Part shown: one piece after another, positions 47,901 to 56,197 of the stretch
How the letters are laid out: each line of letters begins with the position of its first letter
Numbering within the stretch: position 1 is the stretch's first letter
NCBI RefSeq assembly: GCF_009389715.1
Contig: NW_024067740.1
Location: 558,001 to 622,000, forward strand
Reading direction: 5' to 3'
Length of the DNA: 64,000 bases
Source of the DNA: Phoenix dactylifera
Taxonomy: Eukaryota > Streptophyta > Magnoliopsida > Arecales > Arecaceae
Notes under the pieces: generated by a model
What the model saw: only the letters and a program-made list of their open reading frames with translations
Database searches by the model: none
Told to the model about the DNA's origin: nothing
Program-made: the position numbers and the translations under genes

Positions 47901-49003
47901 TGTTTGTATATCATAGCCATAATATCATCTAAAAGAGGGCTTATCCCATAATATGCATATATGTACAATCATTTTTCCTCGATGAATTATTATCCCATAA
48001 TATGCATATACCTAGGGTTGTTTGTCCTCAATGAAATCTTGGTTTCTCAAGTTTTTCACAAATTTTTTCAAGTTAATTGAACAAAATGGAATGAAAAACT
48101 TGCAGCAGCCCAAGAGAGAATAATCGTAGAAATGTGGAGAAGAGATAGATTGCTAACTACAAAAATCCACCATCATGTTACACGGTTATGTGTGTTATAA
48201 TTAGTCCTGGATATGCTTTATTTCTTAAAAGAATACAAGGATCTTCAATGGTCCTTGATCTACGCCATCACCACAATGGCAGTGTCTGTATATCATGACT
48301 CGTAAAATGCTCCATACCTGAGCTTAATATAGAAAACCAAGAAAAAAGAGACCTGGAATTCTAATATTTATGGAAAACAAAAGCTAACCTGTTGGTCCAG
48401 TAAAGAATGCTAACTGCCTGCATCATAGGGAAAGAAAAACTATATCAGCTTACGGTCATGATGCATAGATAAAATGAGAATATCTATCAACGAAGGCATG
48501 AAATACAATAAATGATTGGAGAAAAAAATGATAAGACTTCTTACTCGGTAGCAAATCCTAAACGTTCTGCTAAAGGAATAATACCCAACATGCTTAGAAA
48601 GAAAACCCATGCCTGCATAAGTTTGAAAATAAAATGTCACAGAAACAAGAGCTGTAAACAGGATTTATATTGCATCTAAAATGATTTGCTAATGTTTGTA
48701 GATAAAGCAACAATGGGATGGCGTATAGATCAGTAAACTCACATGGTTAGCAGTCAAATAATTGATCAAGATTGCTACAGGCCCACAAGGCATCAATATA
48801 TTTATCTTGGCTGTAAATAGCACAACCTTTATGCTCCTGAACAGTTGACTCTTCAGATATTTTACAGAAAAATCTTGTTCAGCATCTGAAAGGGTACCAT
48901 GCTGGCCTCTGTCCAAACCAAGAGACTTCCTAGCAAGCGTGTCAGGGCTAACAAGGCTTTCATCCTCAAACTCATTGTCCGATCTACCATTCACTGAACC
49001 CAT
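26912..49003 (-). CDS. CAX2-type vacuolar cation/proton exchanger
   Basis: Antiporter of the CAX family that loads Ca2+ (and often Mn2+) into the vacuole in exchange for H+. Minus-strand exons: 49003-48743, 48612-48545, 48417-48389, 33552-33356, 33276-33067, 32203-32069, 31607-31491, 31420-31367, 31119-31003, 27046-26912. They join in frame. Reading the last exon through to TGA at 26912 gives 440 residues, close to CAX2 (about 440); a donor at 26949 could instead lead to a further small exon, so the last residues are uncertain. Both cation-selecting repeats are intact: [13 protein letters not shown] (exon 4) and [15 protein letters not shown] (exon 7), separated by the acidic loop ([13 protein letters not shown]). 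The N-terminus before the first helix is a regulatory-type hydrophilic leader. Intron 3 (33553-48388) and intron 9 (27047-31002) are swollen by transposons, without visible damage to exons. Confidence 0.93.
28312..28585. repeat. Tandem duplication, 137-bp unit
   Basis: Two diverged copies starting at 28312 and 28449, each opening GCAAGGTTAGTAGT and ending near AAAATATTAGTG(C/T)GGC. They lie inside the 2.3-kb insertion. Confidence 0.8.
28600..29963 (+). repeat. LTR-like sequence, probably gypsy
   Basis: The stretch ends GGGTTAGGGGCGTGACA, a common end of plant gypsy LTRs, and contains TTTATTACTTGCTGAGC, also seen in similar form (TTTATTACTTGCTGGG) in the LTR at 53239-55086. Three diverged repeats built on 'taggggttaaatg(c/t)ggc' are at about 29090-29230. 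The left border was not found. Confidence 0.35.
30631..30734. mobile_element. Short remnant of a TACCGG-type element
   Basis: Contains GTACTGGTGTC, GGTATTGGTACC and CCATCCGTTTCGG and ends TTTGAAACCTTGG, matching the right ends of the other copies. Left border unclear. Confidence 0.35.
34013..34153 (+). mobile_element. tRNA-derived SINE in CAX intron 3
   Basis: Starts GGGCATTGCCACAGTGGTAA (box A-like), has GAGTTCAACTC (box B-like) about 35 bases on, and ends in an A-rich tail (AAAAGGAAAAGGAAAAAAAA). This is the architecture of a pol III-driven SINE, different from the Au-like copy at 2480-2634. No clear target duplication. Confidence 0.6.
35357..37773 (-). repeat. 3' LTR of the copia element
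   Basis: 2417 bp; on the minus strand it starts TGAAAGAGTAGATG and ends CCCTAACA (TG...CA). It carries the polyadenylation-side copy for the element and contains a 58-bp tandem array at 36130-36370. Confidence 0.96.
36130..36370. repeat. 58-bp tandem repeat inside the copia LTR
   Basis: Four units starting at 36130, 36188, 36246 and 36304 (a fifth start at 36362), built on GGTCCAGATTCAGGCGCTGA and GATC(T/C)TTCATCCAGG/A. The same array is at 43620-43860 in the other LTR, so it predates this insertion. Confidence 0.9.
37774..37784 (-). other. Polypurine tract of the copia element
   Basis: On the minus strand AAGTGGGAGAT lies directly before the 3' LTR; this is the usual position and composition for plus-strand DNA priming. 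Confidence 0.8.
37788..41711 (-). CDS. Copia gag-pol polyprotein, 1307 residues
   Basis: Single intact frame. Order along the protein: Gag (about 1-235, UBN2-like), zinc knuckle C244-x2-C247-x4-H252-x4-C257, aspartic protease with [10 protein letters not shown] (active D295), integrase with an HHCC finger (HYRLGHIS...CESCLMGKM) and core motifs VHTDVCGPM and [10 protein letters not shown], then reverse transcriptase with [10 protein letters not shown] and the [10 protein letters not shown] catalytic motif, and RNase H with [15 protein letters not shown] and a HHRSKHI...DPFTKAL end. Protease-integrase-RT order is diagnostic of Ty1/copia. The start ATG at 41711 follows a leader of about 1.1 kb after the primer-binding site. 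No stop or frameshift was seen, so the product could be functional. Confidence 0.97.
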   Translation of the reverse strand: MASSLSLRGILDTNKLTGPNYVDWLRNLKIVLTQEKLSYILETPDLGSAGEDATEEELATYRMWKNDSLTVKCIMLASMNNELQRQHDSMDTHSILLNLKELYGEQSRTARYEISKQLFRARMIEGSSVQDHCLKVIDLITRLSQLSFAMDSELSQDLILQSLPDSFSQFVVNYHMNKLNSSLPELLNMLKTAESHIKKDKGPILLVGESSKKKSGNKGSKKKLNPKSRIKKKKGKKISGPGTCFHCGKTGHWKRNCKSFLASVKPDASVASKGMFLLHANMTLSSSDSNSWVLDTGCGSHICKSLHGLQKIRRLKKGDFELYGAGGESIQAEAVGTYILELPSGKFLKLEDCYFMPKIIRNVISIPLLLKKGFEINGKSNGCAISLSNEYYCYGTMENGLLVLCLNNVMFHIGKDNKRKRENINNTLLWHYRLGHISETRLHKLYKDKFFDPYDFESLGTCESCLMGKMTKSPFSGHGERASELLELVHTDVCGPMSTQARDGYSYFITFTDDLSRFGFVYLIKHKSEAFDKFKEYQSMVEKQTGKCIKILRSDRGGEYLSSEFLDYLKLKGILSEWTPPYTPQLNGVAERRNRTLLDMVRSMMCFTNLPISFWGHALETAALVLNRVPSKSVSSTPYEIWKGKKPNLKYLKIWGCHAYVKRNFGHKLSARSDKCIFVGYPKDSLGYIFYNPTKQKVFVARHAIFLEKEFFLEKGKDRKIELDEVQDLQGETHNNPQPDIPMEEVQPLHTTPFRRSERVRNAPERYGFIIENDEAHIIDNDDPLTYSEAVKSRDSDKWLDAMKSEIDSMYTNQVWTLVDAPEGVIPIGCKWVYKKKIGADGQVETYKARLVAKGFRQKQGIDYDETFSPVAMLKSIRIMLAIAAYYDYEIWQMDVKTAFLNGHLEEEVYMTQPEGFVSRGRANQVCRLKKYIYGLKQASRSWNIHFDMIVKEFGFIKNIDEPCVYKKTSGSAIVFLILYVDDILVIGNDVPMMQSVKTWLSKKFSMKDLGEASYILGIRIYRDRSKRMLGLSQSRYIDNVLKRFSMDGSKKGFLPIGHGIQLSRKMSPKTSEERNRMSSIPYASAVGSIMYAMLCTRPDVAYALGMVSRFQADPGEDHWKIVKSILKYLRRTRDVFLIYGGSELKLEGYSDSSFQSDPDDSKSISGYIFTLNGGAVSWKSSKQQTVADSTTEAEYIAVSEAAKEAVWMKKFITELGVVPEIAGPVPVYCDNTGAVAQAKEPRSHHRSKHILRRFHLVREIIERQDVKIERVDTKNNIADPFTKALPQQQFNRHLDCMGLKYKGDWL
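41911..42209. repeat. Four copies of a 20-bp motif in the copia leader
   Basis: CTTGTGGGAATCACAACAAG, with one end change, at 41911, 42018, 42100 and 42190. The motif starts CTTGT and ends ACAAG, so each copy is itself partly inverted. It sits in the untranslated leader upstream of gag. Confidence 0.9.
42309..42643. repeat. Duplicated ~110-bp block in the copia leader
   Basis: Copies at 42309-42421 and 42536-42643 share GGCCAGG...AGCAG, GGTCCTAATTAA and CTAGACACCAACT with moderate divergence. Confidence 0.85.
42833..42845 (-). other. Primer-binding site, initiator Met-tRNA
   Basis: On the minus strand TGGTATCAGAGCC begins one base after the 5' LTR end. It is the standard plant copia site complementary to the 3' end of initiator methionine tRNA. 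Confidence 0.95.
42847..45263 (-). repeat. 5' LTR of the copia element
   Basis: 2417 bp, equal in length to the other LTR and different at nine sites, seven of them transitions. It holds the promoter that would drive the element toward lower coordinates, in the same direction as CAX. Confidence 0.96.
45547..45960 (-). mobile_element. 3' end of an L1-type LINE
   Basis: On the minus strand the frame reads [16 protein letters not shown] sequence (shifted in places), then [11 protein letters not shown] and [10 protein letters not shown], the C-terminal RNase H region of plant L1 elements, followed by a short A tail (T-run at 45549-45556 on the plus strand). 5'-truncated and frameshifted. Located in CAX intron 3, same direction as CAX. 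Confidence 0.65.
46937..47740. mobile_element. Inverted-repeat (foldback) element, split by a TACCGG element
   Basis: Left arm about 46937-47065; right arm about 47297-47385 plus 47690-47740, inverted. Shared arm sequence includes GAGAGTATTTG, TAGTGAAAAT, ATGAAGGGTCTCTCAAAAT and GATCATGATCTAC. The loop between the arms is about 230 bp. The right arm is interrupted exactly by the element at 47386-47689; joining the two parts restores the match to the left arm. Superfamily not identified. Confidence 0.75.
47386..47689. mobile_element. TACCGG palindromic element nested in the foldback arm
   Basis: 304 bp with GATACCGGTAGGC, GAACCGGCCGGTATGG and GC-rich CGCGCGCGGGTGCGC inner sequence. Flanked by a 9-bp duplication ATTTTCAGT / ATTTTCACT (47377-47385 and 47690-47698; one mismatch). 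Ends are inverted with mismatches: AAGATATGTTGTACCG against AAGGTATGCTGAACCG. Non-coding. Confidence 0.75.
47942..48035. repeat. Short direct repeat in CAX intron 3
   Basis: TATCCCATAATATGCATATA occurs twice, about 48 bases apart, with similar flanks. Confidence 0.7.
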
Positions 49004-49985
49004 CTGTTCTAATCAAGACATTGATATGGAACAATAAGTAGCAAATCAAAAAATGGATAAAGAAATTTTGGAACCATTAGAATCACATAATGAAAAAATG
49101 CATTCTATTCTTTTCCACAACTAAGATTATGAATTTGACCAATTTACAATCCAAGAAAGATATAACAGTTAAATTTACGTAGTAAGTACTACACAATATA
49201 TTTGATAGATATTTGAAACAAGCCACCATGCAAGGTGCATTACAAAATAAACATAGGGAAAATTCACTTCAAGATGAGAATGCACTGTGGACATCTGGGT
49301 ATTTTCACTCATCTTCTCCATCTGTTTAAAGAGGAAAAGAAGTGAGAAAAAAAAACCAATCCAAGTAAGAGCATCCCAACAAGCATAGTTGCAGATACAC
49401 CAACAATTTGGAGGCCTGAATGTCCTTGGAGGTCATGAAAATGGCATGTTAATAACTGAAAAAAGAGCAGGGTAGAGCTGACTCTGGTTCCACATCAGGG
49501 GAGAAGATTCTGTATCATATTTCACAACCGACGCCCCTGATCAGAAAAGACTTGAATGACAGTAATGAATGTGTCAGGACAAGAACGGCATCGGTCAGAA
49601 AAGGAGGAGCGAATTGAGAAAAGGTCTGTGGCAGGAAGGCGACGGTATGGCAGGGTAAAACAGGAAGGCAACGAATCTTTAAATTCTATCCGTCCTCTGT
49701 TCAAGTCGTAGCACCTGCCTCGACAGTTTGGTCGTGGAACAGTTTTATTTTTTCGTTTCCAAAAGATAAGAGCCGACGACAGAGACAGCGGTTCGTTCTT
49801 GTTCGCATTGTCGCCGCACAGCGGAAATCCTTGGGAGATGAGACGAAGAGAGACTGCGCAGCTCCAAGAAGGGGAGATGATACGCATCCATCCACGAATT
49901 ATACTATAGAAAGCGGTGGAGAGGAGGGGAGGGAGAGAGAAGGAGAAAGAAAAAGAAAACATGGAATTTCTTGATCGCAGCGTAC

Positions 49986-50081
49986 CTGTGGCGGAGACCC
50001 TGAGTTGAGTGAGAGGGAGAGCCGCCGCGACCGCAACCGGAACCGCCTGGGAGAGAGGAAAGAGGCGAGGGGGATATATAC
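49986..50081 (-). promoter_or_regulatory. CAX core promoter and 5' untranslated exon
   Basis: On the minus strand a TATATATC box is at 50081-50073. A leader exon would start about 30 bases on and end at 49986 with the donor CCACAG|GTACGC; the matching acceptor (TTAGAACAG) touches the ATG at 49003, so the 5' untranslated intron ends exactly at the start codon. A telo-box-like AAACCCTAG lies just upstream, at about 50102-50110. Confidence 0.6.
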
Positions 50082-50120
50082 AGGGTTCTCGGATATGTGC
50101 TCTAGGGTTTAGGCCCCCAC

Positions 50121-50145
50121 GAAGGAGGAGGAGGAGGAGGAGGAG
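50121..50145. repeat. (GGA)n tract in the CAX upstream region
   Basis: About eight GGA units directly upstream of the CAX TATA box. Confidence 0.8.
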
Positions 50146-50149
50146 AATT

Positions 50150-53100
50150 TTGTTGCCGCCGGCATCGCGAGGAACAAAGAAGGGAACAAGTGGGATTCAA
50201 GAAAACTTCGGGGAACGATACGGGATCGGTCATCTATCTATCCATCCATCTATCATTTGCGAAGGAGAGAAAAAGATTCAGGGAGGAGAAGGGAGAGATA
50301 ATGGATGATGATGCCAAGAAAGGGAAATTTCTTGGCAAACGATCCATCACGATGGAGAGAGAGAGAGAGAGAAGCAGCGAGTATCGCTTGTTCAGGAAAG
50401 AATAATGAGAATAAATAATGGCGCTAGGCAAAAATAACAACAATAAACGGGGAGAGGGGGGTTAGGAAAGAAAAGGAGAGGGAGCCGAGAGGAGAAGGAA
50501 TAGAAGCTCCTCGCCACGTTCTCGTTGCGGCCATGGGATGCCAAATAAAAACCGTAGTCTTGCCCTCTTTCTTTATTCTTCACGTTTTTGCCTCCTCTCC
50601 GCTTTGTCTTTCCTTAATGGGCTCCATTATGACTAACCAACGGTCGCTCTCATAACCGCCGGGGTTTTCGTACGTACGAACTACTGGCTCCCACCCATAT
50701 GCCCCGCCTCTCGTCGGATGCAGATAAATAAATAATTTTAATTTACACGCACACATATGTATATATATTTATACGATGCATATGAATAATGGCAACTACT
50801 TAGTTAGATTTAAATTAGACATCAAAATTTAAATTCTATTAGTTACATGCTTTTGTGTGTGTGTATATATATATATTTCGAAATCATTTCAAGCTTTATC
50901 AGCACATCCTGATTGATATAGTAGCAGCATTCAATATGCAACTTTAGAAAAATTATCTGCCAAAGAATTGACACTGTTTTCAATCTTCTGAGTGTTATTT
51001 CTCCTTCACAATGGCATCTTAGTAGATACAAGCATCCACCGTGCGTGCCATAAAAAGGCTTCTTGGCTCCTTTTTCCCAGATCGGAAAGCCGAAGCCTCT
51101 AAGATCAGAGAGTGCGGGTGATTTGGTCCTACGACCTTTCCAAGAACAGGTTGATCCAGATGTTCGGGGATCTTTTAAGCCAACGCTAATTCTGACTCGT
51201 TATGGCCCTTGGACGCGGTTTGACGCAGGACATAGGAAAGCTTGGCAGGCAAGGCAGGCAAAATTTATTTTCAGAGGTTGAGTGTGCTTTATCTGGGTGT
51301 AAGGGTAACATGGGACCATAGCACCCATGATTTTGACTCGAGGGTATCGGAAGAGGGGGGGGGGGGGGGGGGGGGGGGTGCCTCTTAAATGGAGCAATGA
51401 TGATGCCTCCTAATAGATGAAAGGCTTATCAATCGCTATAAATGCAAAAATATTTTCTGATATTGATTATTGAGGATGTGGTGATAGAATTATCTCATCC
51501 ATCTTTTAATCATCGACTAATGACAGATGGAAAGTATTGTTTGCATCGTATCCTAATGGCCTAAAAAGATATAGTTCCGATGAAAGTCACAGGGATAAGT
51601 TGAATGCATTGAAATGGATAATTCAAAATAACTGAATTACCACGTAGCATTTGACAGCCAAGTAGAGTTTAAGGGGATACTGGTCGAGGCAGAATGAACC
51701 ATCCTTGTAAGTGCACTCTAAAGGTATAGGTCGAGCAATAGTGACTTTTTCTAAATATTAAGTATCAAGCTTAAAGTCCTTGAATATTAGACCTTCAACC
51801 TAGCAAAGAAATTATAACATGTTATTGAAACGAAGACCGTTACCGGAACATGGAAAGTGTAAAGCAAGTGGCACTAACTTTTGAATAGACAAGTATTAGC
51901 AATAGAAACAGATGATTACATGATCATTAAAACTATATTGAATAAATATTAGAATATAATTTTGAGAAGGGACTCTTGGCCGATCAAACACTTATCAATT
52001 TATTTATTTTATTATCTTCGGTTACTTTTTCTTATCTTAGTTTATCTTTAGTCTATAGTTTGCAACTTAGTTCCATACCCATAGATAACCTTTCTCCAAG
52101 AAGGCGATGCCTCAACAGTGAAAGTCCTTGAAGTTCTAGATAGAATGACCTACTACCACTTTACCTCTTTACCTTTTTGTGGTTTCTTCTACTAATGGTA
52201 TGCCTGTGCAACCGTTCGACCTAACCACATGTCGATCAACAAAAATGGAGCCAGCAAGCCTTCTGTCTATATACGCACATATATACAACTTCAAGTAGAA
52301 TAATGTTTGAAGTCTTTTGAAATAGTCCAACTGATCATAAACCACAACTTAAAGAAATTTTCTTAAATTTGAACATAACTTATGCTAGCAGGCAAATCAT
52401 TATAACCATCTAGGATACATTAGAGTGAAACTTCCTGAAAAAGATATGAAATAAAAAGGAGCATATAACATGATTAATAGAGGAAAGGATGAAGAAACAA
52501 ATAAGATATATGGAAAGGATGCTATCAACTTTTGAGTTGTTTCAATGGCACTCTAAGCGCAAACTTCAAAGGAAAAAACTCATAAAAAGTGGTGTAAATA
52601 ACTTGTAGACCAGCACCTGCATGCAAACAATTTGGTAGCATAGAAGATACTCACGTATTGTTTATATCCTGCAAGGTCTAAATCATACATCTTGCATGAC
52701 TACCCTGGGAAGCACTCTTCGGTTGAAAAAGAAGACGAGCCTCCAATATATGTTTGAGTAACAATCTAGCTTCCAATTTAAGCACAAACAAAACTTAAAA
52801 TTATACATTAATTGAAAGAAAGTAAAACTCATGTAACCTTTTTCAATAGCTTGTATGATGGTAACAATAGTAAAAATAAATTTTATACAAACTCTTTACA
52901 AGCTTGCTGACAACATTTCTCATTAGATTCAAACTTTATGATGGTGTCTAGCAAAGAAAAGACCAATATATATATCCATCGAATCCTACAAAGAGAGGCT
53001 CATTCAACCAACAAAACCAATAGCTTAGATCAAATTATCAATGGCATGATCATGTGTTGCTATTGTAGCTTCCGTTGCAAGTTGCAAGGCCACTAGCTTG

Positions 53101-53238
53101 GTCTAATTATCAATATTATGATAGATTGTTGCTATCATGGTCTTTGTTGCTTGGTGCTACAATCAAATGTTAGACTAACCATAAACAATATTATTAATTA
53201 AATGGAGGACCATCTAATAAGAATTTTAGGCATACTTT
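50150..53238. other. Intergenic, no gene recognised
   Basis: 50150-50740 is GC- and GA-rich CAX upstream sequence with a (GA)n run at about 50355-50371. 50740-53238 is AT-rich, with a G24 run at 51355-51378 and diverged duplicate blocks near 53030-53160 (both contain 'tagcttggtctaattatcaat' or a relative). Probably decayed retroelement sequence, but no domain can be read. Confidence 0.4.
51355..51378. repeat. G24 homopolymer
   Basis: Twenty-four consecutive G, the longest G run in the window. Confidence 0.9.
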
Positions 53239-55086
53239 TGTAACACCCACACCCAACCCAGCTAATATAGAACTGGACCTAGTTTAGTGACTAGTCTAGA
53301 TGTAAGAGATAGAGTAGGGGATAAAAAAGAGAGCCCTATTCAACTTGAAATATGAGACAAACTCTTCATCCATCTCGATTTCCTATGGGAGCTAGAACAC
53401 CTAGCCTCCATTAGCTATTTAAAGATCTCTATACCTTCGCCTTACCCCCTGATAGGTTTTGCCGATCACCACCACTAAGCCAATGGTGGTTCCTTTCTTC
53501 TTCTTTTGTTGAACTCCAACAGTGTTGGCATATGGTGCTCACCGGATATTTTAGTCCCAAGGCCAAGGCAAGTAGAAGAATCTTTCTAAGAATCCTCTTT
53601 TTTGGTAGGGCTATATCAATTTTTTTCTTCCCTGGTGAGGCTTTCTATCCTTCTTTCCTTGATTTGCTTTCTCTCCTGCTGATTGGACAGCAAATTTTCG
53701 GAGGTCTTCTTCTAATGCTATTGTATGGAGAAACTTTTCCCCGGAGGAACTTTTGGAGAAAAATAGTTGATTCAACCTCAGACCCTTTTGAATGTAGCGG
53801 ATAACAGCGGAGGTCGAGAATTGATGTGTATTCGATGCTCGCCGAAATCTTAAGTTCTGAGAGAGATTTTTAAAATTATTTAGATTTGTAGTTTAGTTTC
53901 ACTCATAAGGTAAGTAATATGATCTTTTTTCTAAATTTATCAACAAATTATAAAATTATTATATTAATAAATTTGAATCATATTGTTCATGATGCATGAA
54001 TTTGATGAACTGTATTTTATTTCTGAATGTGCTCTATTTTAGAATATATGATGATGCATAATTAGAAATATCAAACTCGTTCGATTGATTTCGATGTTGC
54101 ATGATTTTTTTATATTTTAATTGAACTGAGATAGAAATTGCATGATTGGTTTTAACTTTCAGCCTGGCTATATTAGGGATCCTATCAATGAAGGCTAATA
54201 TGTTGGCATTTGATTAGACCTAAAGATATATGTCGCAAGAAGATGTGTCATACCGCAAGCAGATACACGACCCTAAAAGACTTTGCTGTAAGATGATGCA
54301 TGACACACCGCAAGAAGATACGGGATATTATGACCCTGCTACAGGAACAATATAGTCATAGTTCATCGTTGACGAGACGAACTTCATGATTTGAAAAAAT
54401 TTGGATTTACGAATAAAATATTATTTTGAGAAAGATCGAATTTGGCATGAGTAATATTTTGATAATGCTGCACATTAAGATTTAGTTTTGAATTAATAAA
54501 TTTCATATACTTATTTTTTATAAATAATTATTTAATTTATTGTCTGATTAATCCGGTTAAAGTGTTTATTACTTGCTGGGTTGTCTAGCTCATTATTCTA
54601 TATCTTATTATTTTTACATATTCTGAGAATGATGGCATGGAGTTATGATCGGAAAAGTGATTAGAGGCCTAATTTGACATATTTTATTTAGATCAAAATT
54701 TGACTAGAGTTTGATTTAAGATATTCTAAATATTGTTGGTTCTGTGAGACATTGAAATTTGACTCTAGTTATTTAAATTGAAGTTTGAACATTGGTTATT
54801 TAAATTTATTCCGTTGTTTGTTTATGATATCATGATGAGATGCTTTGCATGCTTGTAGGAAGAATTTTCTATGAGTATGCAGTAGTTATCGCAATCTCTG
54901 GCTCACAATCTCTGAACGAGAGAGTGACTTCTATTAGGCGCAAATATCAAAATTAAAAAAAAATTATTTTATGAAAATTAAAGAATTTTATTTTTATGTG
55001 GACTTTAGGACTAAAATTTTATAAGGACTCCAGTATTTTATTTCTACAGACTTTTATTAGGGTTTTGGGCGTTATGTCCTGCATCA
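53239..55086 (+). repeat. Gypsy-type LTR, element interior mostly lost
   Basis: Starts TGTAACACCCACACCC, a common start of plant Ty3/gypsy LTRs, and ends TTTTGGGCGTTATGTCCTGC just before a primer-binding site. Contains an internal repeat near 54230-54340 (CGCAAGAAGAT / CCGCAAGCAGATAC). No reverse transcriptase follows it within the window, so this is a truncated element. Confidence 0.6.
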
Positions 55087-55089
55087 ATT

Positions 55090-55102
55090 TGGTATAAGAG
55101 CC
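55090..55102 (+). other. Variant primer-binding site after the gypsy LTR
   Basis: TGGTATAAGAGCC differs from the usual initiator Met-tRNA site TGGTATCAGAGCC at one position. It confirms the right border and plus-strand direction of the LTR. Confidence 0.65.
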
Positions 55103-55750
55103 GTTTGTCTTGCATCATTAGTAGTACGTAATACCATATGTTTTTGTGTAATTGTGTGTGTGTTATAGATCCAAGCACTCCTATCTATACTCAAGGGATG
55201 CTTGCTAAGGGCAAGTTTGAAGGATATGCTTTCACATGGATACACCATGTCGAGCCACTCATTTGCTGGTCGATAGTAGATGACATTCAAACATGAATAT
55301 CACAAGTTGTTGGCAATCTCGAGTGTTGAACACAAAATTAATAAGTTGCCATATAACATGGTTGATAAGCTTTAACCTAATTTGCATCTCGTTTCGTTTG
55401 CGAGTTGTTTAGGTTCAAACCCTGATGGTAGCATCTCTTGATATTTCTTTCGAAAAATTTTGTCGTATACGCTAAATTATTTCTAGATTTGTACTATATC
55501 ACCCAAAACTAGTCCGCATAAAACTCCAATTAAATGCCAAAAAAAATCCTGAGTGCGGAAAGAGGTACCCGAAACGTCCGGTGACGCAAACCACGAGCGC
55601 ACACAGTTGCCTCGAGCACTCAGAAATCTAGACACACATGGCTCTGGTCTACCGTGTAGAAGAAATTTTTATTTCCATTTTACGTCTAGCTAGACGCACT
55701 TCACGGCGGACTTTAAGATTCACAATATACAGGATAACAAGCTTGATGAT
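55103..55750. other. Gypsy remnant and upstream sequence of the hAT-derived gene
   Basis: No gene seen. A GGTTCAAACCC word at about 55412 resembles a pol III box B, without a convincing box A, so no tRNA or SINE is called. Confidence 0.4.
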
Positions 55751-55999
55751 CCTATAGTCCCACACGAATCTCAAAGTCCAACGTGGAAGGCAACTGTGCG
55801 GCGTATCTACATGAAACGCAGCAACGAGGGGCGCAGCAGATCTCCAGGAACCCGTGGTCTGATAATCCCGACGGCGCCGGGACCCGTCGACTTACTTCTT
55901 TTGCTGTCACTTCAGGGTCTATTTCTCCGCCTTCAGTCTCCGTCCTCTCCAGCCCCTCGCGCCCTCCCTCCACGCTCCCACCGACCTCCTCTCGCACTG

Positions 56000-56197
56000 G
56001 TTTTAGTGGCACAGCGCTGGGGTTTCGCAGCTTGCCCTCTGTTCCTCTCTCTTGCTCTTCCTTCTCCTCTCTCATTCGCCGATCTCCCGGCACGGGCGCG
56101 CTCCGGCCTTCTTCTCCCTGCGGAGGAGCACCAGCACGGGGATTAGCATCGTCGTCGGACATCGGCCTCCCAGCAACTGCCGGTCCTTCTCTCCTCG
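56000..56197 (+). other. Candidate 5' untranslated exon of the hAT-derived gene
   Basis: GC- and CT-rich sequence ending in the donor TCCTCG|GTGAGC at 56197. The acceptor TTTGTTGCAG ending at 58292 opens the exon that contains the ATG at 58343. The upstream limit is a guess. Confidence 0.5.

Noticed and set aside
51063..51281. 72-codon plus-strand frame upstream of CAX.
   Set aside because: No recognisable domain, splice context or promoter; treated as chance.
55752..56162. 136-codon minus-strand frame opposite the hAT-derived gene leader.
   Set aside because: It overlaps the GC-rich leader exon, has low-complexity Glu/Arg/Pro composition and no recognisable domain; probably a composition effect.
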